Below the pieces are notes generated by a model. The model saw only the letters and a program-made list of their open reading frames with translations. It had not been told where the DNA came from and ran no database searches. Made by a program: the position numbers and the translations under genes. Shown in pieces: positions 1 to 7,655 of a stretch of 26,242 nucleotides of DNA. Source of the DNA: an uncultured Atopobium sp. (GTDB taxonomy: Bacteria > Actinomycetota > Coriobacteriia > Coriobacteriales > Atopobiaceae). Every line of letters starts with the position of its first letter. Position 1 is the stretch's first letter. The stretch lies in the NCBI GenBank assembly GCA_937926845.1, contig CALBBS010000159.1, forward strand, positions 1 to 26,242, written 5' to 3'.

Positions 1-174
1 CTCATCCGCAGAAAGCGGCTTGTCAAAGTTGGGGTAGAGCTGAACGCGAGAAAGGCCTGTCACGGCAGACAAAAGCCATTCTGCAGAAAGACGTGGATGC
101 TCGTCACCTTTCTTTTCTAGGTGCTGAGTAGTCCACGTCAAAATTTTCTGGATTGTCCAAACTTCATCTGTCAT
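1..174 (-). CDS. prmC: Peptide chain release factor N5-glutamine methyltransferase, N-terminal fragment
   Basis: The first 58 codons of a gene that runs off the left edge. The start is the ATG at 174-172, and the product begins MTDEVWTIQKILTWTTQ. PrmC (HemK) methylates the glutamine of the GGQ motif in release factors, using S-adenosylmethionine. What is visible matches the helical N-terminal substrate-recognition domain of PrmC, with the typical pattern of a helix followed by PRLSAEWLL and GLSRVQLY. The SAM-binding domain and NPPY motif lie outside the window, so the call rests on the N-terminus and on position. It starts 12 bases after the prfA stop on the same strand, the usual prfA-prmC operon. 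Confidence 0.85.
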   Translation of the reverse strand, partial: MTDEVWTIQKILTWTTQHLEKKGDEHPRLSAEWLLSAVTGLSRVQLYPNFDKPLSADE

Positions 175-186
175 GAAGTTTGCGCC

Positions 187-1254
187 TTACACGGCCTGAG
201 CGAGTTTCTCGGCACGCTCTGCTGCAGCGAGAGCCTCAATAACGGATGGCAGCGTATCGCCCAGAAGAACGCCGTTGTAGGTACCATTGAAGCCAACACG
301 GTGATCGGTTACGCGGTCCTGTGGCTGGTTGTATGTACGGATCTTCTCGGAACGTGCACCATGACCAATCTGGGAAAGACGCTCTGCGCCCTGCTCGGCC
401 TGCTGACGCTCCAACTCCATCTCATAGAGGCGAGCACGAAGCATCTGCATACAAACCTCGCGGTTCTGAATCTGAGAACGCTGATCCTGAGACTGAACAA
501 CGGTATTTGTTGGCAGATGAGTAATACGCACTGCAGAATACGTGGTGTTAACGCACTGACCACCAGGGCCGGATGCGCAGTACGTATCAATGCGCAGGTC
601 TTCCTGGTTGATCTGAATATCAATCTCATCAGCCTCTGGGAGAACTGCAACAGTTGCGGTAGAAGTCTGAATGCGGCCCTGAGACTCAGTCTTAGGAACG
701 CGCTGAACACGGTGAACACCGGATTCATACTTCATAACTGAATAGACCTTATCGCCCGTGACCTTGAACTCAATAGTCTTAAAGCCGCCTGCCTCAGATG
801 GAGAGCTGGACAGAATCTCTGTCTTCCAACCACGAGCCTCGGCAAAGCGCTCATACATTTTGAAGAGGTCGCCCGCAAAGATTGCTGCCTCATCGCCGCC
901 AACACCAGCACGAATCTCAACGATAGTGTCCTTCTCGTCATTTGGATCGCCTGGAATCAGCATGACCTTGATCTCATCCTCAAGCTGAGGGAGCATCTCT
1001 TCATTAGCAGCAATGTCTTCCTGCAGCATCTCTTTTTCTTCTGGATCAGAAGTGGCGTTGAGAAGCTCTTTTGCTGCCTCGATATCATCCAAAGCTGTGA
1101 TGTACTTGTTGGCGTGAGCAACAAGATCTGCCTGATTAGAGTGCTCTTTTGCTACGCGAGCATACTCTTTTGGATCAGAGACAACAGCTGGGTCTGCAAG
1201 CTTTTGCTCAAGCTCAGCATAGGCCTCGACGATTTTTTCTAGCTTGTCACGCAT
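187..1254 (-). CDS. prfA: Peptide chain release factor 1 (RF1)
   Basis: Releases finished proteins from the ribosome at UAA and UAG stops. The product is 355 residues, the usual RF1 length. The stop-codon recognition motif PxT reads PKT at about residues 187-189, which separates it from RF2 (SPF). The catalytic GGQ is at about 231-233 in the context SGPGGQCVN, close to actinobacterial RF1 sequences. An open frame continues 30 codons upstream to 1344, but I start at 1254 because RF1 proteins begin MRDKLEKI and an AGGAG ribosome-binding site sits just upstream. It is followed by prmC, whose product methylates this protein. The cysteine after GGQ, where histidine or serine is common, is a minor variation. 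Confidence 0.97.
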   Translation of the reverse strand: MRDKLEKIVEAYAELEQKLADPAVVSDPKEYARVAKEHSNQADLVAHANKYITALDDIEAAKELLNATSDPEEKEMLQEDIAANEEMLPQLEDEIKVMLIPGDPNDEKDTIVEIRAGVGGDEAAIFAGDLFKMYERFAEARGWKTEILSSSPSEAGGFKTIEFKVTGDKVYSVMKYESGVHRVQRVPKTESQGRIQTSTATVAVLPEADEIDIQINQEDLRIDTYCASGPGGQCVNTTYSAVRITHLPTNTVVQSQDQRSQIQNREVCMQMLRARLYEMELERQQAEQGAERLSQIGHGARSEKIRTYNQPQDRVTDHRVGFNGTYNGVLLGDTLPSVIEALAAAERAEKLAQAV

Positions 1255-1468
1255 TCTTGCTCCTAAGATACATGCCTCGTGCGCGCTTGGCTCATTGACA
1301 TGCGGCCAAACTGTTGCAAAGCTGCTTGCGAGGTGAGAATTCAACTAAAGAAGTGTACCACCACTAGGCGGTTTTTAAACCGATACCTCCCTATCTGCAC
1401 AGGATGAGGGTACACAAGTTACATAATTGTGAGAAAATTACAGCAGGTTCATACGGTAATGAGGCGCT

Positions 1469-3199
1469 ATGACTTCTAAGAACAAAACTTCACAACCAGA
1501 TAACAAGCCTGCTGCAGAGGACACCTCTTCTGATCAGAAGACCCTTGATGCCCAGGCTGCTGAGACAGTTGACACTGCTGGCGAGAAGACCGACGAGCTT
1601 GAAGAGGTCACCGACCCTATTGCTGCCGATATGGCCGCTGCTGATGAAGACTACATCATGGAAATTGTCAGCCCCATCTTTCCTGGTCTAGACGAAGATG
1701 GTGAAGAGGATGAGACTCACTCTGCTTCGGATGAGAGCTCTCCTGAAAACGACGCGGACAGCACCACTGACCTGGAGAAAATCGTAAACGATGCGGCACT
1801 GACACAGGACCTTTCTGCTGTAGAAGCTCGCCTCAAAGAGCTTGAAGAGAGCACTCACGAACATGCAGAGGCTAAAGCTACAGAATCTCCTGTTAAAAGC
1901 GCTGATAGCGCAGGTGATGCAACGTCTGACGACGATGCAACATCCATCAAAGATGTTGCCGACACATTCTCAAGCTATCTTCGCAGCAGGCGTCGTGCAC
2001 TATTTAGGTTTGTACGCCGCTACAGCCTGCTTTCTGGCGTTCTTGCTCTCTTAAGTCTTGCTCTTTTATCTGCAGTTATCGTGTTCTTTATTCGCGTGAG
2101 CAATGTTCCTTCAACTGATACTGTTATTGCTGATGCGCGCACACGCGTTGAGGCACCAGCCTGGACTCCTGGTAAATATGATGCTGATGAGTCCTTACTC
2201 CTTACGGGCATTGAAGTTGTTTCTCGCACCAGAAGTACCACGGCAATCTCTAGTGATGCCGCACAGTTTGGTGCAACAGGTTACGCCAACTCTGTAGTGC
2301 GCCTTACCTATACAGGTAATGCAATTGCTGCTACAAAGATGACCAAACTTGGATACGCATATACCCAGGGCTGGAACGCCATTGGTGACGAAGAATCACA
2401 ATCTGTTACCTACCAGGCAACTTCGGGCGTTTCCACCACAAAAGTCCTTGACGCTATTGGCGATGTGCTAGCAAAACTTGATGAGAAAAATCCAAACGAA
2501 GCTATTTCTTATAGCTCGCAGTTCTCTGATGCAACCTTCACCGTTCTTGATGCGGGCTTTGACCGTGAACAGCAAACCTGCTGGGTGAGAATGTCGGGTG
2601 TTTCACCAACCTTCTTTGGTTCGCTCACCTGCGAAATTACCGCCTCATTTACCTTTGATGCTTCTACGGGTACCTGGGCATTAGACACAGCTAACCCCTC
2701 GGCAGGACTTAAGTACGACTACAGCGGGCTCGTAGGAACGTGGAAGGGTACCTTTGTCAGCTGCGAAGCAAGCAGCGGAAGCCCTTGCTATGCCGGTCGA
2801 ACCAATCCTTTAACGTTGACCGTATCGGCTGCAGGTTTTTCTCGTGATCAGCTCGTGCTTACGGCAACCGCAGGGGGTGTTGTGCACAACCATGGAGCAC
2901 TCAACACCTCGTATCGTTGGTATCCCGGTGATACTGAGTTCAAAAACGCTTCTGTCTCTCTTGCAACTTCAGGAACTATCGGAGAACAAATCCAGGTTTC
3001 TGGAACGGTCGATGTAACCAATGCAAACCTGGATGCTCATTCTGCTTCTGGCACAGCTCTTGCTACGGCTCAAAAACCACAGTTGAAGGTCACGTTTGAT
3101 ATTGCCAACAGAAGCGTTGTGGCTCAGCTTATTTCCACCCACACGGAAAGCGGTCAGACGGTCACCTTTACTGATACGTATCAGCTCTCCAAAGAGTAA
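1469..3199 (+). CDS. Membrane-anchored protein of unknown function with acidic cytoplasmic region and Cys-containing extracytoplasmic domain
   Basis: 576 residues; I do not recognise the family. Residues 1-160 are low complexity and strongly acidic, rich in Asp, Glu, Ser, Thr and Ala, with a short helical stretch around 100-127. A basic cluster (RSRRRALFRFVRRY, about 172-185) is followed by one hydrophobic segment at about 186-209. The orientation inferred is N-terminus inside, with about 365 residues outside. The outer part looks beta-rich and holds only four cysteines (371, 388, 432, 440), enough for two disulfides. A GTWKGTF motif near 423-429 resembles the edge of a lipocalin-like or lipid-binding beta fold, but this is weak. 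A GAGG ribosome-binding site precedes the ATG. It is a single gene, divergent from prfA and closed by a strong terminator. Confidence 0.85.
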   Translation: MTSKNKTSQPDNKPAAEDTSSDQKTLDAQAAETVDTAGEKTDELEEVTDPIAADMAAADEDYIMEIVSPIFPGLDEDGEEDETHSASDESSPENDADSTTDLEKIVNDAALTQDLSAVEARLKELEESTHEHAEAKATESPVKSADSAGDATSDDDATSIKDVADTFSSYLRSRRRALFRFVRRYSLLSGVLALLSLALLSAVIVFFIRVSNVPSTDTVIADARTRVEAPAWTPGKYDADESLLLTGIEVVSRTRSTTAISSDAAQFGATGYANSVVRLTYTGNAIAATKMTKLGYAYTQGWNAIGDEESQSVTYQATSGVSTTKVLDAIGDVLAKLDEKNPNEAISYSSQFSDATFTVLDAGFDREQQTCWVRMSGVSPTFFGSLTCEITASFTFDASTGTWALDTANPSAGLKYDYSGLVGTWKGTFVSCEASSGSPCYAGRTNPLTLTVSAAGFSRDQLVLTATAGGVVHNHGALNTSYRWYPGDTEFKNASVSLATSGTIGEQIQVSGTVDVTNANLDAHSASGTALATAQKPQLKVTFDIANRSVVAQLISTHTESGQTVTFTDTYQLSKE

Positions 3200-3238
3200 A
3201 AAATCCCGTCAGGCCAAGTCGTTCCTGACGGGATTTTT
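3198..3238. terminator. Bidirectional intrinsic terminator
   Basis: A 15-bp perfect stem (AAAAATCCCGTCAGG, 3198-3212, pairing with 3224-3238) has an 11-base loop. The stem is GC-rich in its inner part and flanked by A and T runs, so it can end transcription from both sides. It sits between the stop of the plus-strand 576-residue gene and the convergent DedA-family gene. Confidence 0.93.
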
Positions 3239-3272
3239 ATCATCAAATTACGAGAAGTGCGAAAGCTTGTTA

Positions 3273-3959
3273 CTAAGCCTCGTCTTCGTTTGTATCTGTG
3301 GCTTCTTCGTTGTTCTTCTCGTCCTTGTTCATACGGCCACGAATAAGGCCAACGACTGTTGGAATAATTGAAACACCAACAATTCCAATAATCAGCAGTT
3401 CAAAGTGCTCCTGAACCACTGGGATACCTCCAAAGAAGTAACCAAGCAGTACAAACATCGTGGACCAGGTTAGACCACCCAAGATGTTATAGATGCCAAA
3501 GTTGTGCCAGTGCATGCCGCCCATACCTGCAATAAACGGGACAAACGTACGGATAAAGGGGAAGAATCGTCCCAGGAAAATCGCAAGATGACCGTGCTTA
3601 TCAAGAAACTTCTGAGTCTTTTCGAGGTGCTCGGGAGTAAGTGCCTTTACTTTCCCGGAAGCAATAATCTTCTGTCCAAAAAAGTGACCAATCATAAAAT
3701 TCATCTGATCGCCCAAAATGGCTGCTGCCCAGGTCAAAACGAGCAGTAAAACAATGTTAACCCCGCCATTGTGGGCAAAAAATCCCGCAGCAAAAAGCAG
3801 TGAATCACCTGGAAGAAATGGGAAAAAGACCACTCCGGTTTCTACAAAAATAATGAGAAAAACAAAACCGTAAGCGGCAAAAGGACCGGCGGCGATCATT
3901 GAAGCAATAAACGTGCGGGGATCTTTAAGCAGTTCAATGATGTAGTTTACAAAACCCAT
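3273..3959 (-). CDS. DedA-family membrane protein
   Basis: 228 residues. DedA (SNARE-associated Golgi / VTT domain) proteins are inner-membrane proteins. Several members act in undecaprenyl phosphate or phospholipid flipping and membrane homeostasis. Visible family signatures are ETGVVFFPFLPGDSLLF (about 40-57) and FLGRFFPFIRTFVPFIAGM (about 128-146), with hydrophobic segments around 25-47, 55-80, 130-155, 165-180 and 185-205. The C-terminus is a charged tail rich in Asp, Glu and Asn. The ATG at 3959 has only a modest GGAAA ribosome-binding site. The gene lies downstream of the SRP RNA gene on the same strand and may be read from the same promoter. The substrate cannot be told from the sequence. 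Confidence 0.93.
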   Translation of the reverse strand: MGFVNYIIELLKDPRTFIASMIAAGPFAAYGFVFLIIFVETGVVFFPFLPGDSLLFAAGFFAHNGGVNIVLLLVLTWAAAILGDQMNFMIGHFFGQKIIASGKVKALTPEHLEKTQKFLDKHGHLAIFLGRFFPFIRTFVPFIAGMGGMHWHNFGIYNILGGLTWSTMFVLLGYFFGGIPVVQEHFELLIIGIVGVSIIPTVVGLIRGRMNKDEKNNEEATDTNEDEA

Positions 3960-4015
3960 CGATTTCCAATCGTCGTGACAAATGTCGCGGCAAGCATAGT
4001 CAACGCCTAATAAAA

Positions 4016-4120
4016 GCGCATTGAGTGGGAACGGATGCCCGCAAGTGACCCCTTATGGCTGCTGTCTCCCGACCCTGACCAGGTTCGAGGTGTCACGTCA
4101 TCCGCACCCGCTCAATGCGC
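4016..4120 (-). ncRNA. ffs: Signal recognition particle RNA, small bacterial type (4.5S-like)
   Basis: On the minus strand this stretch contains the conserved SRP domain IV sequences. GTCAGG lies on one side and GGGAGACAGCAGCC on the other, opposing across internal loops, as in the Ffh-binding site. The ends pair: GCGCATTGAG at one end is the exact complement of CTCAATGCGC at the other, giving a long closed rod of about 105 nt. The RNA and Ffh together target nascent membrane proteins to the translocon. There is no sign of the Alu domain, so this is the short form. Exact ends may differ by a few bases. Confidence 0.95.
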
Positions 4121-4135
4121 TGTAGATACTCTACC

Positions 4136-4163
4136 CTATTAGAGTAATCTTTGCACAAGTCAA
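4136..4163 (-). promoter_or_regulatory. Promoter of the SRP RNA gene
   Basis: On the minus strand a TTGACT -35 (4158-4163) and TAATAG -10 (4136-4141) are separated by 16 bases. Transcription would start near 4129, just before the SRP RNA. The -35 lies only about 10 bases below the stop of the upstream small membrane protein gene. Confidence 0.6.
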
Positions 4164-4170
4164 ATGTCGC

Positions 4171-4509
4171 CTATACGTTTTTTGACGAATTTTTCTCAAT
4201 TACTTCTATGATCTTCTCAACGTTCTTTTTTCCTCTTGAGATGCCTACGTATAAAATTCCAGCTAACGGGACAGATATGACGAGAAGAACAATACCGCCC
4301 ACGAGTGTAGTCGTTGCCATAGGGCTTGTAGAAAGACTTCCGTACACACTGAGATAAATGAGCCATACCCCAATTGCGATACCAGAATAGGCGGCTCTTT
4401 TATAAACACTCAATGTTCCAAGTGCTTTTGACTGCATACGAGCTTCAACAATCAAAGGATTATCCTCATGTGAATGAGAAGCTGCTCCTACATATTTTTT
4501 CTTACTCAT
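4171..4509 (-). CDS. Small two-helix membrane protein downstream of the PTS genes
   Basis: 112 residues, family not recognised. The N-terminus (MSKKKYVGAASHSHEDNP) is polar, with two hydrophobic segments at about 41-58 and 67-91, followed by a basic and amphipathic tail (RGKKNVEKIIEVIEKN). I chose the ATG at 4509 over upstream in-frame starts because those would run through the hairpin between this gene and the IID gene. The ribosome-binding site is weak (GAGAG). It is last in the same-strand run after the PTS IIA-IIB-IIC-IID genes, 91 bases beyond the IID stop. That position suggests, without proving, an accessory role in PTS function. It is not obviously the DUF956/ManO protein found after some mannose PTS operons. 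Confidence 0.72.
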   Translation of the reverse strand: MSKKKYVGAASHSHEDNPLIVEARMQSKALGTLSVYKRAAYSGIAIGVWLIYLSVYGSLSTSPMATTTLVGGIVLLVISVPLAGILYVGISRGKKNVEKIIEVIEKNSSKNV

Positions 4510-4523
4510 AAAACTCTCAATCA

Positions 4524-4555
4524 AAAGTGGCATCGCCGTATGACGATGCCACTTT
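4524..4555 (-). terminator. Intercistronic hairpin after the PTS IID gene, partial terminator or processing site
   Basis: A perfect 12-bp stem (AAAGTGGCATCG, 4524-4535, with 4544-4555) has an 8-base loop. In the minus direction only TTTT then GATTG follows, so termination is probably incomplete. It ends about 14 bases before the start of the small membrane protein gene and could reduce that gene's expression relative to the transporter. Confidence 0.7.
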
Positions 4556-4600
4556 ATTACGTTTATCTTTTCTGCGCCAGACAGGATTTTGCGCAAAAAA

Positions 4601-5419
4601 TTAGTAAGACAGGCCTGGATTGAAGACGCCAAGAACAACGCCAACAAGTGCTACAACAACAAGAATAAGCATAACAACTGTTGGGCTGAGCTTCTTCTTA
4701 GTCATCAGCCACCAGCAAAGGTATACAAACAGAAGATTCAATGCCTTAGGGAAAATGCCATTAAGCGTTGTTTGGATATCAACACCAGCAATATTCAGAG
4801 AAGTTGTGACATTAATCCATGTAGCGGCAACCGAGCCAATAACCATGGTACCAATCATAACGATAGAACTGCGGAGAGCCTCAGACTCGGGACCAACAAG
4901 AGCCTCAACAGCAGAGGAACCGAGACTATAGCCCTGGTCATAAGCAAACTTCATACCGAAGTACATAATAAAGTTCCAGACCACAACATAAAACAGTGGG
5001 CCAAGAACAGATCCACCCTTAGAAAGGCCAAGTGCAATTCCAAGAAGAATTGGAATGAAAGTACCAACGATAATGGAGTCACCAAGACCAGCAAGAGGGC
5101 CCATAAGACCAGCGCGAAGACCATTGATGGTCTCATCGTCGATTGCCTCGCCGTTTGCACGAGCCTCTTCCAAAGAAGCAGTCAAGCCAACAACCATAGA
5201 ACCAATCTGTGGCTCGGTATTAAAGAAGGTTGTATAGGTAGAAAGTGCCTCAACCTTTTGGTCATCAGTATCGTAAAGCTCATCAACGATTGGGAGCATT
5301 GATGCAAGATAACCAAATGTCTGCATGTGTTCCTGGGAGAAGCAGGTAAGATTGCCGTAAATCCAGCTCAAGAAAGACTTATTACGTGCTTTCTGGGAAA
5401 TGGTTTTCTTTTCAGCCAT
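4601..5419 (-). CDS. PTS mannose/fructose/sorbose family, IID component
   Basis: 272 residues, the usual length for EIID. With EIIC it forms the membrane channel that moves sugar while IIB phosphorylates it. Family features include an N-terminal region with NLTCFSQEHMQTFGYLASMLPIV (given in part), GLMGPLAGLGDSII around residues 128-141, hydrophobic segments from about 135 to 170 and 185-205, and two C-terminal helices. It starts 2 bases after the IIC stop, with a strong GAGGAGG ribosome-binding site inside the end of the IIC gene, so the two are translationally linked. Sugar specificity cannot be read from sequence; mannose, glucose, fructose, sorbose or amino sugars are all possible. Confidence 0.96.
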   Translation of the reverse strand: MAEKKTISQKARNKSFLSWIYGNLTCFSQEHMQTFGYLASMLPIVDELYDTDDQKVEALSTYTTFFNTEPQIGSMVVGLTASLEEARANGEAIDDETINGLRAGLMGPLAGLGDSIIVGTFIPILLGIALGLSKGGSVLGPLFYVVVWNFIMYFGMKFAYDQGYSLGSSAVEALVGPESEALRSSIVMIGTMVIGSVAATWINVTTSLNIAGVDIQTTLNGIFPKALNLLFVYLCWWLMTKKKLSPTVVMLILVVVALVGVVLGVFNPGLSY

Positions 5420-5421
5420 GA

Positions 5422-6288
5422 TTAAATATCCTCCTCTTCTTCATCGTCTGCGCTTACATTGCCTGATGCTGCAGCAGCCAAACGAACATTCTTTGCCTGC
5501 TGAAGCTGATAGTTAAGAACAGCAAAGAAGACTGCTACAACTGCAGAGACAATAAGGTTCAGGCCGAGTGCGCCAGCAAGGATAAAACCAAAGGCAAAAG
5601 TTACCCAATCAAGAGGCTTAGTAATAACCTGCTTACAAAGAATTGCGACACCAACAGTAGGAAGAAGTGTGCCAACAGTGAAGAGAGTCATCATTGGAAT
5701 ACCGTTCATAGGAAGGTATTCCTTCATGACGCCAACCATGCTCTCGCCAGCCATGCAAATAAAGAATGTTGGGATGAACGAGAAAAGAATGTGAGAAACC
5801 CAAGGGAATACAAAGTCAACCATTGGAATGGTCTTCTTAATACGACCCCAGTCCTTGGTCTCCATTGCACGCCAACCAATGCCCTGCCATACAAGGTTCA
5901 TGGTAGCAGTGCCGTAGAACAAAACGGTACCAAGAGTACCAACAGCGGCACCAATAGCAGCTGCCTGGGATGCAGCCTCAATAGAACTTGGATCAAGACC
6001 ATAAGCCTTGATTGCAAGAATTGCTAGAGGAATACCAATGTAGGAAACAGCACGAACGTCAGCGGAAACAGTTCCACCAGGTGTTACGAGTGCAATGTAG
6101 ACCAACTGGATTGCTGCACCAACAATAATGCCAGTCTGGACGTCGCCAAGAATGACACCAACGACAAGACCTGCAACAAGTGGACGACCGAGGGTATAGT
6201 TACCTACGGTAGTACCAGCCATGCCAGGTAGTGACGCAAGGCATGCAAACAAACCCAAAAGGGCAGCTTGAAACGCATTAATCGCCAT
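5422..6288 (-). CDS. PTS mannose/fructose/sorbose family, IIC component
   Basis: 288 residues, almost wholly hydrophobic, with about eight or more membrane segments. It is the main substrate channel of the permease, paired with IID. Typical EIIC features are the N-terminal AINAFQAALLGLFACLASLPG and GRPLVAGLVVGVILGDVQTGIIVGA, which match the family (start of residues 2-65). The C-terminus ends in an acidic tail (ADDEEEEDI). The Glu/Asp codons of that tail also form the GAGGAGGAT ribosome-binding site of the next gene, so the tail may be shaped partly by that need. It starts 19 bases after the IIB stop with an AAGG ribosome-binding site. Confidence 0.96.
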   Translation of the reverse strand: MAINAFQAALLGLFACLASLPGMAGTTVGNYTLGRPLVAGLVVGVILGDVQTGIIVGAAIQLVYIALVTPGGTVSADVRAVSYIGIPLAILAIKAYGLDPSSIEAASQAAAIGAAVGTLGTVLFYGTATMNLVWQGIGWRAMETKDWGRIKKTIPMVDFVFPWVSHILFSFIPTFFICMAGESMVGVMKEYLPMNGIPMMTLFTVGTLLPTVGVAILCKQVITKPLDWVTFAFGFILAGALGLNLIVSAVVAVFFAVLNYQLQQAKNVRLAAAASGNVSADDEEEEDI

Positions 6289-6307
6289 AAAAATCGCCTT
6301 CCGAATA

Positions 6308-6802
6308 CTACTTTACATCGAACTTCTCGCGGAACTTAGGCCACTCACCAATTGCCTTTTCTTTAAGAAGAGCAAATTGAACGGTATAACCAGCTTTGGT
6401 TATATCCTCAAATGCCTGTCCCTCTTCTTGAGTAAAGGACTGGTTGTTGCCCAGCTTTACCGCACCAGGACGGTCATTACCAGGACCGATAATGACCGTA
6501 TTAATTCCTGGCTTAAAACCAAAGTCAACAAGAATTTTCTTCATGTCAACTGGGTTTTTTGTAATAAGGAAATAACGAGAATCGCTATCAAGAACCTTCT
6601 GCGCATTCTCTTTAAAGTGATCAAATGTCCAAACAAAAACTTTCTTGTCAGGTGCTGCTGATTTATAGGCAGATTTAAGAACAGGATTTGATGCAGCTGC
6701 ATCATTTACTGCAATAATTCCATCACAAGGAACCTCAAGTGCCCAACGAGTGACTGTTTGACCATGAATCATACGGTCATCAACACGAATAAATGAAATC
6801 AC
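6308..6802 (-). CDS. PTS mannose/fructose/sorbose family, IIB component
   Basis: 164 residues, full length for a separate EIIB. This soluble domain takes phosphate from IIA and passes it to the sugar bound by IIC/IID. The signature RVDDRMIHGQ places the phosphorylated histidine at residue 13. The start codon is GTG at 6802 with an AGGAG ribosome-binding site 5 bases away; the next ATG is after the RVDDR motif and too late. It lies 54 bases after the IIA stop. IIA and IIB are separate proteins here, unlike the fused IIAB of E. coli ManX. Confidence 0.96.
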   Translation of the reverse strand: MISFIRVDDRMIHGQTVTRWALEVPCDGIIAVNDAAASNPVLKSAYKSAAPDKKVFVWTFDHFKENAQKVLDSDSRYFLITKNPVDMKKILVDFGFKPGINTVIIGPGNDRPGAVKLGNNQSFTQEEGQAFEDITKAGYTVQFALLKEKAIGEWPKFREKFDVK

Positions 6803-6856
6803 GTTTTCTCCTAACGTATGTCTTATGCAAGCAACTACGCTTACCTACAGTAATTA

Positions 6857-7288
6857 CTAAAGGTCTTCTTCATCCTCATCTTCAAGAGCAAGGACAATCT
6901 GATTAACTCCATTTTTTCCTTCATTCAAAATAGATGAAATAAGAGCTTCACCACTTAGGCCATCATCAATTGCCATCAGAGCACCAATTGCCATAGGAAG
7001 ATTAACGCCACTAAAAGCTACCGTATGAGAAAGCAGGCCTTTTTTAGCGAGAAGATCAAGTGCATTAGTAAGTGGAGAACCTCCGATGATGTCTCCGAGA
7101 ACGATAACCTCATCGTCAGCAGTAAGTGGCTCAAGAATTTTTGATAAATTCCTAACATACTCGCCTGCTCCAACACCATCTTCCATGCTGTAGCTCAAAA
7201 TATTTTCTCTTTGCCCCATTAACATGTCTATTACGCTATGTAAACCTGGCGCAAAAGTTCCGTGACTTACAAGTAAAAGATACTTCAT
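6857..7288 (-). CDS. PTS mannose/fructose/sorbose family, IIA component
   Basis: 143 residues. This cytoplasmic domain accepts phosphate from HPr. The motif LLVSHGTFAPG puts the phosphorylated histidine at residue 9, and LGDIIGGSPLTNA (about 86-98) is the second conserved loop of the family. The C-terminus is acidic (EDEDEEDL). A GGAG ribosome-binding site precedes the ATG. It is the first gene of a five-gene minus-strand run, behind a 367-bp AT-rich region. No PTS regulator gene (such as a ManR/LevR-type activator) is visible nearby, so control must come from elsewhere or from general catabolite regulation. Confidence 0.96.
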   Translation of the reverse strand: MKYLLLVSHGTFAPGLHSVIDMLMGQRENILSYSMEDGVGAGEYVRNLSKILEPLTADDEVIVLGDIIGGSPLTNALDLLAKKGLLSHTVAFSGVNLPMAIGALMAIDDGLSGEALISSILNEGKNGVNQIVLALEDEDEEDL

Positions 7289-7655
7289 TACCGCTCCATT
7301 TCAGACCAGATGTCACTTGCGTGGTGTTAGTTGCGCAGTTGTTATAACACAAAGCTATACAGATGCCGTTGGCATTCTTAAATTTTTAATAAGAAAGATG
7401 TATTATTTTTTTAAATTTTGTTCAAAAAATTTAATTATTTCTTCTGTAATTTGTCAAGTAGTTGTTTCTAACTGTGTAAATATATATTTGTCAATTTTTA
7501 TCTTATATTCACATATTTATACAAAAATGAGATATACATTAAATTAAAATATCAATTCTGACTTCCATGTAAATCAGTCTTAAGTGACAAAAAGAAGGCC
7601 ATACAAGATGGCCTTCTTACAATGCACTCCAAAATGTTTTATGTTACGTAATGTA
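7289..7655 (-). promoter_or_regulatory. AT-rich control region upstream of the PTS operon
   Basis: A 367-bp stretch with no credible gene, much richer in A+T than the flanking genes, notably from about 7376 to 7560. Read on the minus strand it has two copies of TTGACAAAT (plus coordinates 7486-7494 and 7449-7457), 37 bp apart, each containing a perfect -35 hexamer. A TTAAAT sequence 17 bases after the second is a possible -10. Closer to the gene are a TTATAA-like element at about 7342-7348 and the small palindrome ATGCC-GTT-GGCAT at 7363-7375, a candidate operator. The far end holds the pgi terminator. Exact promoter choice is uncertain. Confidence 0.55.
7588..7618 (-). terminator. Terminator of pgi
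   Basis: An 11-bp perfect stem (AAGAAGGCCAT, 7592-7602, with 7608-7618) has a 5-base loop. In the minus direction a T-rich tail follows. It lies 38 bases after the pgi stop. Confidence 0.88.

Noticed and set aside
1255..1344. Thirty-codon N-terminal extension of prfA
   Set aside because: RF1 family members start at MRDKLEKI, and the ribosome-binding site is immediately before that ATG at 1254.
7317..7547. 76-residue plus-strand open frame in the PTS leader
   Set aside because: It lies in AT-rich non-coding sequence, has no ribosome-binding site, and its composition (Ile/Phe/Tyr/Ser-rich) looks like chance.
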